In this document: positions 6,820 through 14,507 of the stretch, piece after piece
Layout: each line of letters opens with the position of its first letter
Position numbering within the stretch: position 1 is the stretch's first letter
Virus record (IMG/VR): IMGVR_UViG_3300005563_000095
Location: 1-25,690 of that record
DNA: 25,690 bases
Strand: one strand, 5' to 3'
Source of the DNA: a virus
Program-made: the position numbers and the translations under genes
Notes under the pieces: model-generated
Told to the model about the DNA's origin: nothing
Databases searched by the model: none
Seen by the model: only the letters and a program-made list of their open reading frames with translations

Positions 6820-7376
6820 TTGAAGAACCCTTTCAGTTTAGAGATGAGTTGGGAGAACCACGAGACTTGCGGGGCAGGCGTCGGCTTGTTCAGCCCCTCA
6901 AGGCAAAGATCGGCCTCGCCGTTACGACGATTGATCAGGCCCTTGACCACACGGCCTCCGGCGCGAACGTACCAGCCCCGGAAAGCTTCGCAGCCTTCCT
7001 TGAGCGAGCCCGCATTCATCTTCTCGACCATCGGCGATTTGCAGACAGCCGCAGGACCAGCATTGTAGGCAGCGGAGATCAGCGCAGCCTTGGGCTCGTC
7101 AGGAATATCGACATGGAGACAAGGAGAGATGCCGTTCCAGTATTTCGGAAGGCTCTTTTGCAGGAGATCCTTGCATTGCTGCGCCGTGAACTTCTGGCCA
7201 ACCTTCAAGTCTGGAAGCTCGGCCTTGGTAGCGCCATAGCAGACCGTGACGGGCTTACCCGTTCCGATCTTGTCTACCTTGGCGGTCGTCCATAGACCCT
7301 CCCATGGGATGATGAAGGCGCAGGCAAGCAGAAGTGTGCCGCCACCGGCGGCCTTGTGAGATGGTTTTAGTTTCAT
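6810..7376 (-). CDS. GH24 phage lysozyme with SAR-type N-terminus (endolysin)
   Basis: This 188-residue peptidoglycan hydrolase has the GH24 catalytic layout of lambdoid R21/P1 Lyz enzymes: Glu26 in WEGLW, Asp35 in VDKIG and Thr44 in VTVCYGAT. The later NAGPAAVC and GLINRRNGEADLC motifs are also typical. Residues about 9-24 (Gly-Gly-Gly, then LLLACAFIIP) form a weakly hydrophobic Gly/Ala-rich segment, as in signal-anchor-release endolysins that are exported by Sec and held inactive in the membrane. Cys19 sits in that segment and Cys46 next to the active site. A 20-residue amphipathic tail ends FKGFFKW-like. The gene opens the lysis cassette and its ATG is 9 nt after a terminator T-run. Confidence 0.85.
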   Translation of the reverse strand: MKLKPSHKAAGGGTLLLACAFIIPWEGLWTTAKVDKIGTGKPVTVCYGATKAELPDLKVGQKFTAQQCKDLLQKSLPKYWNGISPCLHVDIPDEPKAALISAAYNAGPAAVCKSPMVEKMNAGSLKEGCEAFRGWYVRAGGRVVKGLINRRNGEADLCLEGLNKPTPAPQVSWFSQLISKLKGFFKWQ

Positions 7377-7385
7377 ATGGTTCCC

Positions 7386-7408
7386 AAAAAAACCGCCCGA
7401 AGGCGGTT
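7386..7408 (-). terminator. rho-independent terminator before endolysin
   Basis: On the minus strand a perfect 7-bp stem AACCGCC / GGCGGTT encloses the stable tetraloop TTCG and runs straight into seven T residues. It ends 9 nt before the endolysin ATG, so leftward transcripts from the tail genes should stop here unless antitermination or readthrough occurs. The plus strand lacks a T-run after the stem, so it is directional. Confidence 0.8.
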
Positions 7409-7427
7409 GAGATCAGCTTACCGGAGG

Positions 7428-7455
7428 TTGAATCGACTATTAAAGCGTGTAGAAT
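7428..7455 (+). promoter_or_regulatory. candidate sigma70-type promoter for the plus-strand pair
   Basis: TTGAAT (7428-7433) and TAGAAT (7450-7455) are separated by 16 nt; the -10 matches consensus at five of six bases. A start near 7462 would put the first base next to the ATG at 7464 and make the message leaderless, which agrees with the absence of a ribosome site there. It was recognised by eye only. Confidence 0.3.
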
Positions 7456-7463
7456 CCGGCTCC

Positions 7464-7550
7464 ATGGCTGGACCCATCATCCTTCTGATCGTTACGCTAC
7501 TTCTTATCGGCGTCGTCTGGCTGTCACTCGGCATCGAGGGGAGACCTTGA
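7464..7550 (+). CDS. 28-aa single-helix membrane peptide
   Basis: This short plus-strand frame encodes MAGPIILLIVTLLLIGVVWL then SLGIEGRP. One long hydrophobic helix covers almost the whole peptide, with a charged C-terminus. The next gene's ATG overlaps its stop (TGATG), and that gene's GAGGGGAG ribosome site lies in its last codons, so the two are probably translated together. There is no clear ribosome site for this one. It is antisense to the leader of the endolysin transcript. Possible roles are superinfection exclusion, membrane toxin/moron or lysis timing; none is demonstrated. Confidence 0.5.
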   Translation: MAGPIILLIVTLLLIGVVWLSLGIEGRP

Positions 7551-7744
7551 TGCTCTGGCTTGTAATCAAGGAAGGCGATAGTCCTTACGTTGACAGCTTG
7601 CACGGTCTCGCCTCACAAGCATGGACATTGGCCGAACGCAGCATTTCCAAATCGAATGCTGCGTTCATGTTCTCAGGTCTTGCGATGGCGCTTTCTCTAA
7701 TCGCCATTCTGATTGCGATGGCTGACAGAAAATCTAGCAAATAA
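7550..7744 (+). CDS. 64-aa membrane protein, coupled to the preceding peptide
   Basis: Starting ATG 7550 with a strong GAGGGGAG site 6 nt upstream, the protein has a polar first half (KEGDSPYVDSLHGLASQAWT) and one membrane helix near the C-terminus (AFMFSGLAMALSLIAILIAM, about 39-58), ending DRKSSK. A longer frame from 7334 is open but crosses the terminator and is unlikely. The gene converges tail-to-tail with the minus-strand tail-fibre gene that ends at 7745, with no spacer. No family is recognised; the opposite orientation suggests independent expression. Confidence 0.5.
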   Translation: MLWLVIKEGDSPYVDSLHGLASQAWTLAERSISKSNAAFMFSGLAMALSLIAILIAMADRKSSK

Positions 7745-8977
7745 TCAGCGCTCCCGTCTTGCTCTAATCGTCCCGAACGCAGAACAAGTGCTGGTCGCGA
7801 AGTTGGCGCGGCCCACAAGAAATAACGTCGTCGTTGTCGAAACGCTGAAGCGAGTTGGACCGACTGGTTGCGCTGGGTTGACGTTAGCGAAAACGGTCAA
7901 ACTGTTATAGAATTGGGAGTTGTTTCGCTCTGGTGTAGTGTCCGGTGTCGCCGAAGTTGTCGAAATGCTTGCAGTCGCAAATGTCAATGTAGTCGTTGCC
8001 GGTCCAGTGAACGATACAACTCCCGAGGCGTCGTAGTCGCCGGGCGTAACGGTAAGCGTGGCGATATTTGTATTTGTGGCTGTCGAAATGCCGGACGCAG
8101 AAGCTAACAGAACCCTTGAGATAAGCTCTTCACCAACACTGCCCGCCGAAGCGCTATCATTCGTCGCGCTTCCAACAATGTTTGGCGTGGTAATCGTTGG
8201 CGTCGAAGCCAGGACATTGCTGCCTGTGCCCGTATTGGCAGTGATCGATGTTCCATTGATCTTGAAGACGTTGCCGGTTCCGGCCGTATCGAACGTCTTG
8301 TTCGTGAATACGGCCGTAGAGTCCGCAGTCTGAACCGCACCAGAACTAGACGGAAAGGTCATCGTGGTCGAGTCAGTACCGGCCAGCGTCAGGGTGTTGC
8401 TGAACGTGAGCGTCTTGCCGGCTGATCCCGTAAGCGTATATGTCCCGGTCGTAAGCGTGTTGCCGTTGAAGCTCGTTGCGGTCAACACCCCGAAGGCATT
8501 CGTGCCCGTGAACGTCTGGCCTGCATCGGTTCTCGCGATGGTCGCGCTTGTGGTGGGGAATGTCAGAGTAGTGCTATCAGTGCCCGCAAAGGTCAGGGTA
8601 TTATTGATCGTTGCGGTCTTGCCGGCTCCGAGCGTCAGCCTTCCCGTGCCAGCCGTCCAGAAATTTCCATTGAACGAAACGACGCCGGTGTAGGTGCCGC
8701 CCGTGATCGTCTTCCCGGTAAACGTGAGAGCCGAAGGAAGAGAAAGCGTTGGATTTGCGGAAATACCATCGCCGTTCGCGACAGAGATTTCGTTGGCTGT
8801 CCCGGTAATAGTCCTTCCGGCGAAATCTCCCGTTAAATCCGTAGCCGCTATCAAACCAGAATTTGGAAGCTCGGGAAGGCCGGTAATAGACGCCGGCTTA
8901 TTGGTGATGTTATCCCAATCGACCGATGCGACCGAGGAAAACCGAGCGGTTGAATTGGAGGTGAATTTTAGGCCCAT
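7745..8977 (-). CDS. repeat-containing tail fibre (410 aa)
   Basis: This Thr/Ser/Gly/Asn-rich fibre opens MGLKFTSNSTARFSSVASVDWDNI-like (first residues), with the WDNITNKPAS motif typical of tail-fibre N-termini. Two imperfect repeats of about 42 residues occupy 119-160 and 187-228, each with NTLT-x-AGTDSTT-x-TFP. The C-terminal 130 residues form a different domain (SVGEELISRVLL, then TPGDYDASGVVSF) that may be the receptor-binding tip; its last residues are basic (TIRARRER). It starts by TGATG overlap with the 124-aa gene. Host recognition is inferred. Confidence 0.65.
   Translation of the reverse strand: MGLKFTSNSTARFSSVASVDWDNITNKPASITGLPELPNSGLIAATDLTGDFAGRTITGTANEISVANGDGISANPTLSLPSALTFTGKTITGGTYTGVVSFNGNFWTAGTGRLTLGAGKTATINNTLTFAGTDSTTLTFPTTSATIARTDAGQTFTGTNAFGVLTATSFNGNTLTTGTYTLTGSAGKTLTFSNTLTLAGTDSTTMTFPSSSGAVQTADSTAVFTNKTFDTAGTGNVFKINGTSITANTGTGSNVLASTPTITTPNIVGSATNDSASAGSVGEELISRVLLASASGISTATNTNIATLTVTPGDYDASGVVSFTGPATTTLTFATASISTTSATPDTTPERNNSQFYNSLTVFANVNPAQPVGPTRFSVSTTTTLFLVGRANFATSTCSAFGTIRARRER
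8294..8419 (-). repeat. tail-fibre internal repeat, copy 2
   Basis: This codes residues about 187-228 of the 410-aa fibre (GKTLTFSNTLTLAGTDSTTM, then TFPSSSGAV). It aligns with copy 1 at identical spacing of the AGTDSTT-x-TFP core. Confidence 0.6.
8498..8623 (-). repeat. tail-fibre internal repeat, copy 1
   Basis: This codes residues about 119-160 of the 410-aa fibre (GKTATINNTLTFAGTDSTTL, then TFPTTSATI). The linker between the copies carries TSFNGNTLTTGTYT, itself similar to the segment before copy 1 (TGGTYTGVVSFNGN), so the unit is about 68 residues long. Confidence 0.6.
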
Positions 8978-9351
8978 CAGAATCCCAAATTTTCATTGAT
9001 GAAAGTGACGATTCCGCTCGCCCAATGCGTAATGGTCCCGCTCCCGTCTTTCTGGGAGAACTCCGCGATATAATCCCCGACCAAGCTGGACAGATTCCCG
9101 ACTGCACAATTGATCGCAAAGAGCGTGTAAGTCGTGTTCTGCGTTACCGTGATCTCAATGCCGCTTGTGAGCGTCAGGCAGACGCTCCCTCCGTCACAAC
9201 GCTTAAAGACGAACTTCCACGTCGAAGTGTCCGCGCCGCTGATCTCAAGATTGTTTTGTGCGATTTCAAAGCTCTCGACCCAGGTGGCTCCATTAGAGAC
9301 AGTTCCGGATACGATGCCTTTGGCGCCTGTGTTGGTTGAATGGCGGCGCAT
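8977..9351 (-). CDS. small tail-fibre-associated protein (124 aa)
   Basis: From ATG 9351, which overlaps the preceding stop as TAATG, the protein has 124 residues. A GTG at 9363 would add four residues but breaks the junction pattern. The sequence is a beta-rich domain: WVESFEIAQNNLEISGADTS, then TWKFVFKRC, LTSGIEITVTQNTTY, GDYIAEF and THWASGIVTF. This succession resembles the N-terminal domain of baseplate/fibre adaptor proteins (BppU-like), so it may attach fibres to the virion or chaperone them. It lies between two fibre genes. Confidence 0.5.
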   Translation of the reverse strand: MRRHSTNTGAKGIVSGTVSNGATWVESFEIAQNNLEISGADTSTWKFVFKRCDGGSVCLTLTSGIEITVTQNTTYTLFAINCAVGNLSSLVGDYIAEFSQKDGSGTITHWASGIVTFINENLGF

Positions 9352-10730
9352 TAGCCAAGCCACCGGGCAAGCATAAGCATGTTGGCAGATGTTCCAAGGA
9401 AGGAGTTGTTCGTGGTTCCTGAAGGTGCCTGCTCAATCATGTTGAATTGAGAGATGCCAATAAACGGCTGAATAACGGCAGTGGCCTTCAACGTCGCGTC
9501 AACGGTCGAGCTCGTCCCTCCGACAAGGGCGACATTCAGCCTGCCCTTTTGCCCCGTCACGACGGTTGTTGAGTTCAGGCCAACCGCTATTTCTGCTGTG
9601 CTGGTCGTGCTGGCCGCGGCGAGAGAACTGACATTCTGGTTGAATGTGATGTCTACGCGCTCTTCCGGAAGACCTGCAAAGCCCATGACGAAATTGCTGG
9701 CATCACCAGCCGACTGTCGCCAGGTTGTCGGAGTATTTCCCCAATTGCTTGATGCCGTTCCGCCCTGCAATTCGATAGGCAAGCGATTATAGGCGTTCCA
9801 GACGCTCCATTTCCGCGATTGACCAAAATCAACATTGCAAGTGACCTGACCCGCAGAACTGTCGATGAAGAGCGAACCTACATACGTCCCCTGATTGGCG
9901 TTGACGCTGTAGGTAGATGCGCCATTCCGCGCGGTCGCCATCGCATTGGCGTTGACCCACAGGCCATTGAGGCGGGTCAGCTCAGTGGTGCCGGCGCCCG
10001 ATCCACGCGCGCCGGAGCCCGCCGTAATCGTCGTCCAGGCCGGACCCGTAACGATCCGGATCGTTCCGGAATCGTTGATGATGAAACAATCATAGATCGA
10101 GCTGGATAAGTGATTGGAAGTCAGCGTAAGCGTGAGTTCGGCAAAGACCTTGGCATTGAATTGAACGCCATCATAGACGGGGCAAAGATTGCCGACATAC
10201 GGAGTATAAAAGACTGAGGTTGCGTTCGAGACCGTGGAAGCAATGTTCGGCGTTCCGCTGGTAAGCGTAAGCCTGCCTTGGGGCTTGGATAGGAGGGTCG
10301 TCAGTGCGTTAGTGAATGTGGAGATCTGAGCTGCCAGCGCCGTCACATCGGCCGCCGCCGCGGCTCCCAGGGCCGTCAGGGCGGCTGCTGCCGTGGTCGA
10401 GCCCGTACCCCCCGAGGCGATCGGAAGCACGCCCCCCGTGGCCGTCCCGGTGTCAATATTGTCCCATTCCCAGATCAGGACGCCGGTTGAGGTTTCGGCC
10501 CTGAGCTTGTAGACGCCCGCCGCCATGTAAAAGCGGGGGAAATCGCCCGAAGCATTGGAGGCATTGGAACCGGATAGCGGGTTGGTCAGGGGTGTGGTAA
10601 GACCGCTATCGGAATAGATCGGCCGGTTGGTCGTGGTGCCGACCTCATAGACATGCAGGACAGCTCCCACGATGGGAACGCCATTTGAGTCCAGAACCTT
10701 GATAAAGGGCTGTTCGCCGCTAAGGGCCAT
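9351..10730 (-). CDS. tail fibre with virion-anchoring N-terminus (459 aa)
   Basis: Residues 1-95 carry the common tail-fibre N-terminal domain: KVLDSNGVPIVGAVLHVYEV, GTTT, YSDSGLTTPLTNPL, FPRFYMAAGVYKLR and IWEWDNI. A collagen-like or fibre-linker motif follows (LPIASGGTGSTTAAAALTAL, about 102-121), then a short coiled coil (DVTALAAQISTFTNALTTLL) that could trimerise the chain. The remaining 300 residues form a beta-rich C-terminal domain including VNFGQSRKW-type and NRLPIELQGG segments. I infer that the N-terminus docks to the tail hub or the ejection-protein vertex and the C-terminus meets the host. An SD-like GGAGACGAC precedes the ATG. Confidence 0.7.
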   Translation of the reverse strand: MALSGEQPFIKVLDSNGVPIVGAVLHVYEVGTTTNRPIYSDSGLTTPLTNPLSGSNASNASGDFPRFYMAAGVYKLRAETSTGVLIWEWDNIDTGTATGGVLPIASGGTGSTTAAAALTALGAAAAADVTALAAQISTFTNALTTLLSKPQGRLTLTSGTPNIASTVSNATSVFYTPYVGNLCPVYDGVQFNAKVFAELTLTLTSNHLSSSIYDCFIINDSGTIRIVTGPAWTTITAGSGARGSGAGTTELTRLNGLWVNANAMATARNGASTYSVNANQGTYVGSLFIDSSAGQVTCNVDFGQSRKWSVWNAYNRLPIELQGGTASSNWGNTPTTWRQSAGDASNFVMGFAGLPEERVDITFNQNVSSLAAASTTSTAEIAVGLNSTTVVTGQKGRLNVALVGGTSSTVDATLKATAVIQPFIGISQFNMIEQAPSGTTNNSFLGTSANMLMLARWLG

Positions 10731-10791
10731 GTCGTCTCCAAAAGAAAGCAGATCCGCAAAGGGCCTGTTTCTGGGTTATTGCGTGCTTGTA

Positions 10792-12390
10792 TTATTGCTG
10801 GGCTGGTGGCCTTGGAACTTGGTTCTCATCGGCGTTGGCTGTGCCTGGCGATTGCAGGCCCTTCATCAAATCCGAAGGCGATATATTGATTCCGGCACCG
10901 CGAAGGTTATTCGATAGATTGCGCGCCGAGATTAAAGCCGCCGCATAGGTACGGCCGTTCTGGCCCACTGAAAACGCCTGGGCGGCTTGGTTGAATTTGG
11001 CGGAAGAACTGGCGAGCGGAGCACGCGAGCGAATGGCTTCCGAAATCTGCTTTGCCGCCTGAAGAGTGCTTCGGTTGCCAAGGCTCTTTAGAATGTAACC
11101 TAAACCTGACGGTGCCGCGGCTCCAAGGAATGCTCCCGGTACACCTCCGACAACCGCGCCGGCACCAGCGCCGATGGCTGACATATGCTGTGCGCCAAGG
11201 CCACCGCCGCCGCCAAGGTAATTGCCCGCATAACGCAATGCATTCTGCGTTTTGGTGCCCCTGACGACCTGCTCCATCAACCCCAGTTCGTCTTTGGTAA
11301 ATCCACGCTGCCGCTCGGAATGCTCCGGATCGAGAATGTCGGCAAAGCGCTGGCGAACAGTATTGGCGACGTTCTTCCCAGAGTGAGTTGCCGCCGCGCG
11401 CAAGTCAGCCTTGATCGTTTTATTGTCTACGGTCTCGGCATGTTTCGCTGCCGAATAATTGGCGTTCGCTGTATCAAGGGCTTCGCCGGCAGCTTGGGGA
11501 TCGCCTGAAATAACGTCTTTGGCTTCGATGTTCGGAATATGCTCGTCAAGCGCATCAAGTGCGACCTTTGCCGCCCTGCCTTCTTTGCCGGGCTCACCTG
11601 CCGTATTACCGAGCAATTGCCGAATGCTCTTGATATTGTTTCCGGTCACGGTAGCGCCAGCAGGAGCGCTTTCCATCTTGCTCAGTTGTTTATGCGTAAT
11701 TGGAGCTAGATTTTCGTCTAACCCAGCGGCGTCCAGTGCAACCTTGGTCTTTGTAGCAAAGTCCGTGATCGCGGGTGCCTTGACCTCGAGACTTGATAGC
11801 TCGGTTCCTTCATAACCTCCTGGCGATCCGGCTTTCCCGGAGGCGGCAGCTTTCAATTCCGGAATGCTCGGCGCGACTGCTTTTGGCACGGGGCCCCGAG
11901 TTGCGAGCGCCGACATGGCGGTGTCAACATCGCCCTTCGCCGCCTCATACATCTTTTGCGGGTCGTCTTTGGCCGCGACTTCTGGATTAATCAGAGTACC
12001 TGCCGCGTGCTCGCCTTGGGCCATCAGATGCCCAATAACCGATCGAGCTAAACCAGCGGGCAATGCAGATATCAATTCCGGCAGGCCAAGGATCTGCTTA
12101 CCTGTCCGCATTAGGCCTTCAACCGGCCCCAGTTGTCCCCTGGTGCGCGGATCGAAGCCGGGGATGTCGGTGACGCTATTGCCCGTTAGATGCTGCACGC
12201 CCTGCTGATAGGCCGCGTTAACCTCATGAGGAATGTCAGCTACCGCCGCCGGCAATAGTTGCTGCACCGGAACGGCCGCCGCCTGTTCTGGTTTAGCCTG
12301 CCGAAATGCCGCCCAGGGATCATCACCAGAAGCTTGACTCGCAGGCGCTTGGCCTTGGACGCGAAAAGCGGCCCAGTCGTCAGCCATCAT
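10792..12390 (-). CDS. large ejection protein, P22 gp16-like (532 aa)
   Basis: This is the third and largest of three adjacent virion ejection proteins; 532 residues compares with 609 in P22 gp16. The N-terminus repeats DDWAAFR and DDPWAAFR (about 4-10 and 23-30), a short motif typical of internal virion proteins in rhizobial phages. The middle is alpha-helical, and a Gly/Ala-rich hydrophobic segment (GAGAGAVVGGVPGAFLGAAA, about 405-424) is suited to membrane insertion during DNA entry. No lysozyme motif is seen. It starts by TAATG overlap with the gp20-like gene. The assignment is based on order, size and composition rather than close similarity. Confidence 0.6.
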   Translation of the reverse strand: MMADDWAAFRVQGQAPASQASGDDPWAAFRQAKPEQAAAVPVQQLLPAAVADIPHEVNAAYQQGVQHLTGNSVTDIPGFDPRTRGQLGPVEGLMRTGKQILGLPELISALPAGLARSVIGHLMAQGEHAAGTLINPEVAAKDDPQKMYEAAKGDVDTAMSALATRGPVPKAVAPSIPELKAAASGKAGSPGGYEGTELSSLEVKAPAITDFATKTKVALDAAGLDENLAPITHKQLSKMESAPAGATVTGNNIKSIRQLLGNTAGEPGKEGRAAKVALDALDEHIPNIEAKDVISGDPQAAGEALDTANANYSAAKHAETVDNKTIKADLRAAATHSGKNVANTVRQRFADILDPEHSERQRGFTKDELGLMEQVVRGTKTQNALRYAGNYLGGGGGLGAQHMSAIGAGAGAVVGGVPGAFLGAAAPSGLGYILKSLGNRSTLQAAKQISEAIRSRAPLASSSAKFNQAAQAFSVGQNGRTYAAALISARNLSNNLRGAGINISPSDLMKGLQSPGTANADENQVPRPPAQQ

Positions 12391-13694
12391 TACCTCGGCG
12401 GCACAACGCCGGGCGAGCCATCAGGAAGGATGATCGCGGTCCCGGGCGGCAATGACATAGCCTGTTGCGGAGTTTGAACGGGGATCGGCTTGTTGCCACC
12501 CTGCGGCTTGCTTCCGCTACCTTGCGGGCCATAAAGCGTGTCATATTGACTGCGCACCATGCCGGGCGATTGCTGGCCGCGAAGAATTTCCTTCCTCATC
12601 ATGTTGGCAATGGCCACAACCTGCTCGTGATTGTGCGCCTGATTAAGAATCCTCTCCGCTTCTCCGCGCAGCGCATCAGATCCTATGCCGCCGCCCGCGA
12701 AACGTGCGTAATCATTGACCACGGTATTTAGCGCGGCTCCGAGTGCCACAGTCTTTGGATCACCCGTACCAGTGCGGTATGCATTGAGAGCGGCGTTAAC
12801 GCTAGGATATTGTGATCGCGGAACGTCTGCCGATGCTTGAACCGCGATATCGAGCGCGCCCAACGCATTATTGCCGAATACTTCGTTTTTATTATTGATG
12901 CCGGCGAGATTATTTTCCGCTGCCCGCCGTGCTCCAAGCCCGGTAGCGTTATTAACAACAGATTTGGCTTGATCGCTGACGGGAATACCAGCCGCCTCTC
13001 TCTGATCTGCCGTAGTTTGAACCCTGGCAATCAGGCCAGGCACCCTCGAAAGACCAACAAGATGCTTCTGGTCCCCTAATCGGGTTCGATCCGCCAGGAA
13101 ATCAATCGTTGATTGCGGCGTGTCATCGGCGCTGGCTGCTTTGTCGTTCTTGTGATCGACGACAACTTTGCCGGCTTCGTCCAAATGATAAAGCTCGCCC
13201 CCCGGCGTAAGCGACTTAATGCCACCAGGGGCCGCAGCTTCGCCCGCAGCTTTTGCCGCCGCGTACTGGTCTATATAGGCCGGCTGGCCGGGCTGTCCTG
13301 CCCTGGGATTCGGTGCGTACTGATCCGGCGTGTTCTCGTAATCTGCTGCGGCGCGGCTTTCAGCAGCAGCAGCCCGATCCGCCGCCTGCTTTTGCAAGCC
13401 AAAGGACGCATTCCAATGCTGTGCGTTTAGAGCATCCTGTTGCTCAGTATGCTTGCGCGTGAAATCGTTCTGGATCTGCGTCCCGATCGCGTTCGCGCCC
13501 TGATAATCTCCGACGCCCAGCAGCGTAGCGAGCGCAGCCTTGGGATCGCCGGACTGATAAGCCTGCACAGCCTGTCCACGCGCGTCCGTAACGGCCTGCT
13601 CTTTCTGTCGCTTCAGTCCCGAGTCATAAGCCTGCTGGCCCAGCAAGAGGGCCTGCGTGGGATTGACGACAGAAACTTCGAAGGGATTCGCCAT
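12390..13694 (-). CDS. ejection protein, P22 gp20-like (434 aa)
   Basis: The protein is long, helical, and rich in Ala and Gln. The N-terminal 130 residues (QALLLGQQAYDSGLKRQKEQ, QALNAQH-type heptads) look like a coiled coil. A Pro/Gly/Tyr linker follows (YAPNPRAGQPGQPAYIDQY), then a mostly helical C-terminal half and a Pro-rich end. Its size (P22 gp20: 471) and place between the gp7-like and gp16-like genes support an internal virion protein expelled with DNA. It starts 1 nt after the gp7-like stop and ends in a TAATG overlap. Confidence 0.6.
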   Translation of the reverse strand: MANPFEVSVVNPTQALLLGQQAYDSGLKRQKEQAVTDARGQAVQAYQSGDPKAALATLLGVGDYQGANAIGTQIQNDFTRKHTEQQDALNAQHWNASFGLQKQAADRAAAAESRAAADYENTPDQYAPNPRAGQPGQPAYIDQYAAAKAAGEAAAPGGIKSLTPGGELYHLDEAGKVVVDHKNDKAASADDTPQSTIDFLADRTRLGDQKHLVGLSRVPGLIARVQTTADQREAAGIPVSDQAKSVVNNATGLGARRAAENNLAGINNKNEVFGNNALGALDIAVQASADVPRSQYPSVNAALNAYRTGTGDPKTVALGAALNTVVNDYARFAGGGIGSDALRGEAERILNQAHNHEQVVAIANMMRKEILRGQQSPGMVRSQYDTLYGPQGSGSKPQGGNKPIPVQTPQQAMSLPPGTAIILPDGSPGVVPPR

Positions 13695-13695
13695 A

Positions 13696-14502
13696 CTAGC
13701 CGTAATCCGCCGCAGTTAGGCCGGCAAGTGGGTTGGATTTGCTGCCACCATAGGCGCTATCCAGAAACGTGCCGCCTCCATAGGAGGGGCTTCCGCCGAA
13801 GAGACTACCTACAGCGCTGCCCACGCCGCCAAAACCAAGGCCGCCGCCCAGTGCGCCGCCAAGGATCGACCCGCCGAGATTGAACAGATTTTGCATGCCC
13901 TGCGTCTTGGCGTTGGCCGCTGCAATATCGCCTTGCCCGATCGTGCCGGCCGAAGTCATGTTGCCGTTGTAAGCCGACGTATTCGCGCCGAGCTGGCCCG
14001 TGAGGCCCTGGCCCTGCATCTGAATGCCAGCGCCCTGAAGTGCGTTCGCTTGCCCCTGCGCTCCAAGTCCCTGCTGAGAGATGCCAAGGAGGCGTGAAAG
14101 CTGGTCGCCATAGGTCTTATCGGCCAGGTTCGTTGCGTATCCCGTCAGGGCCTTGCCCTGCTTGCCAGAGAACAAATTCCCGTTTGCAAGCGCTGAGTGA
14201 TCAAGTGCCCTGGTGCCTTGGGCCAGATCGAACTGATAGCCCGGCAACGAACTAACGCTTGAGGGGTTGGCAAGAAGCTGTTGGACCGCCGTATTGGCGC
14301 CCTGCCCCGTATTGATCCATGGTGCATAGCTGGCCGAGAGCCCGCCCAAAGACGAGCCGAGCCCGGCGAATTTATCCGCGTAAGCCTGACCCTGGCCCTG
14401 CAGGACGCTGGTCGCAGCCTGTTGCTTGGCGTAGGTATCGGCCGCAGCCGCCTTTGCTGCGTCGGCACTGGTATTGCCGAGCAAATCATCTAGGAAGCCC
14501 AT
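13696..14502 (-). CDS. DNA-transfer/ejection protein, P22 gp7-like (268 aa)
   Basis: The protein begins MGFLDDLLGNTSADAAKAAA, followed by a Gln/Ala-rich helical region and GQGL/GQGQ repeats (about 140-180). It ends in a strongly Gly-rich hydrophobic segment (FNLGGSILGGALGGGLGFGG, about 207-226) able to enter membranes. These traits and the size match gp7-type DNA-transfer proteins (P22 gp7: 229), the first ejection protein in gene order. It starts 5 nt after the 57-aa gene. A phenotype in DNA entry is inferred from the group. Confidence 0.65.
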   Translation of the reverse strand: MGFLDDLLGNTSADAAKAAAADTYAKQQAATSVLQGQGQAYADKFAGLGSSLGGLSASYAPWINTGQGANTAVQQLLANPSSVSSLPGYQFDLAQGTRALDHSALANGNLFSGKQGKALTGYATNLADKTYGDQLSRLLGISQQGLGAQGQANALQGAGIQMQGQGLTGQLGANTSAYNGNMTSAGTIGQGDIAAANAKTQGMQNLFNLGGSILGGALGGGLGFGGVGSAVGSLFGGSPSYGGGTFLDSAYGGSKSNPLAGLTAADYG

Positions 14503-14507
14503 AGAGC

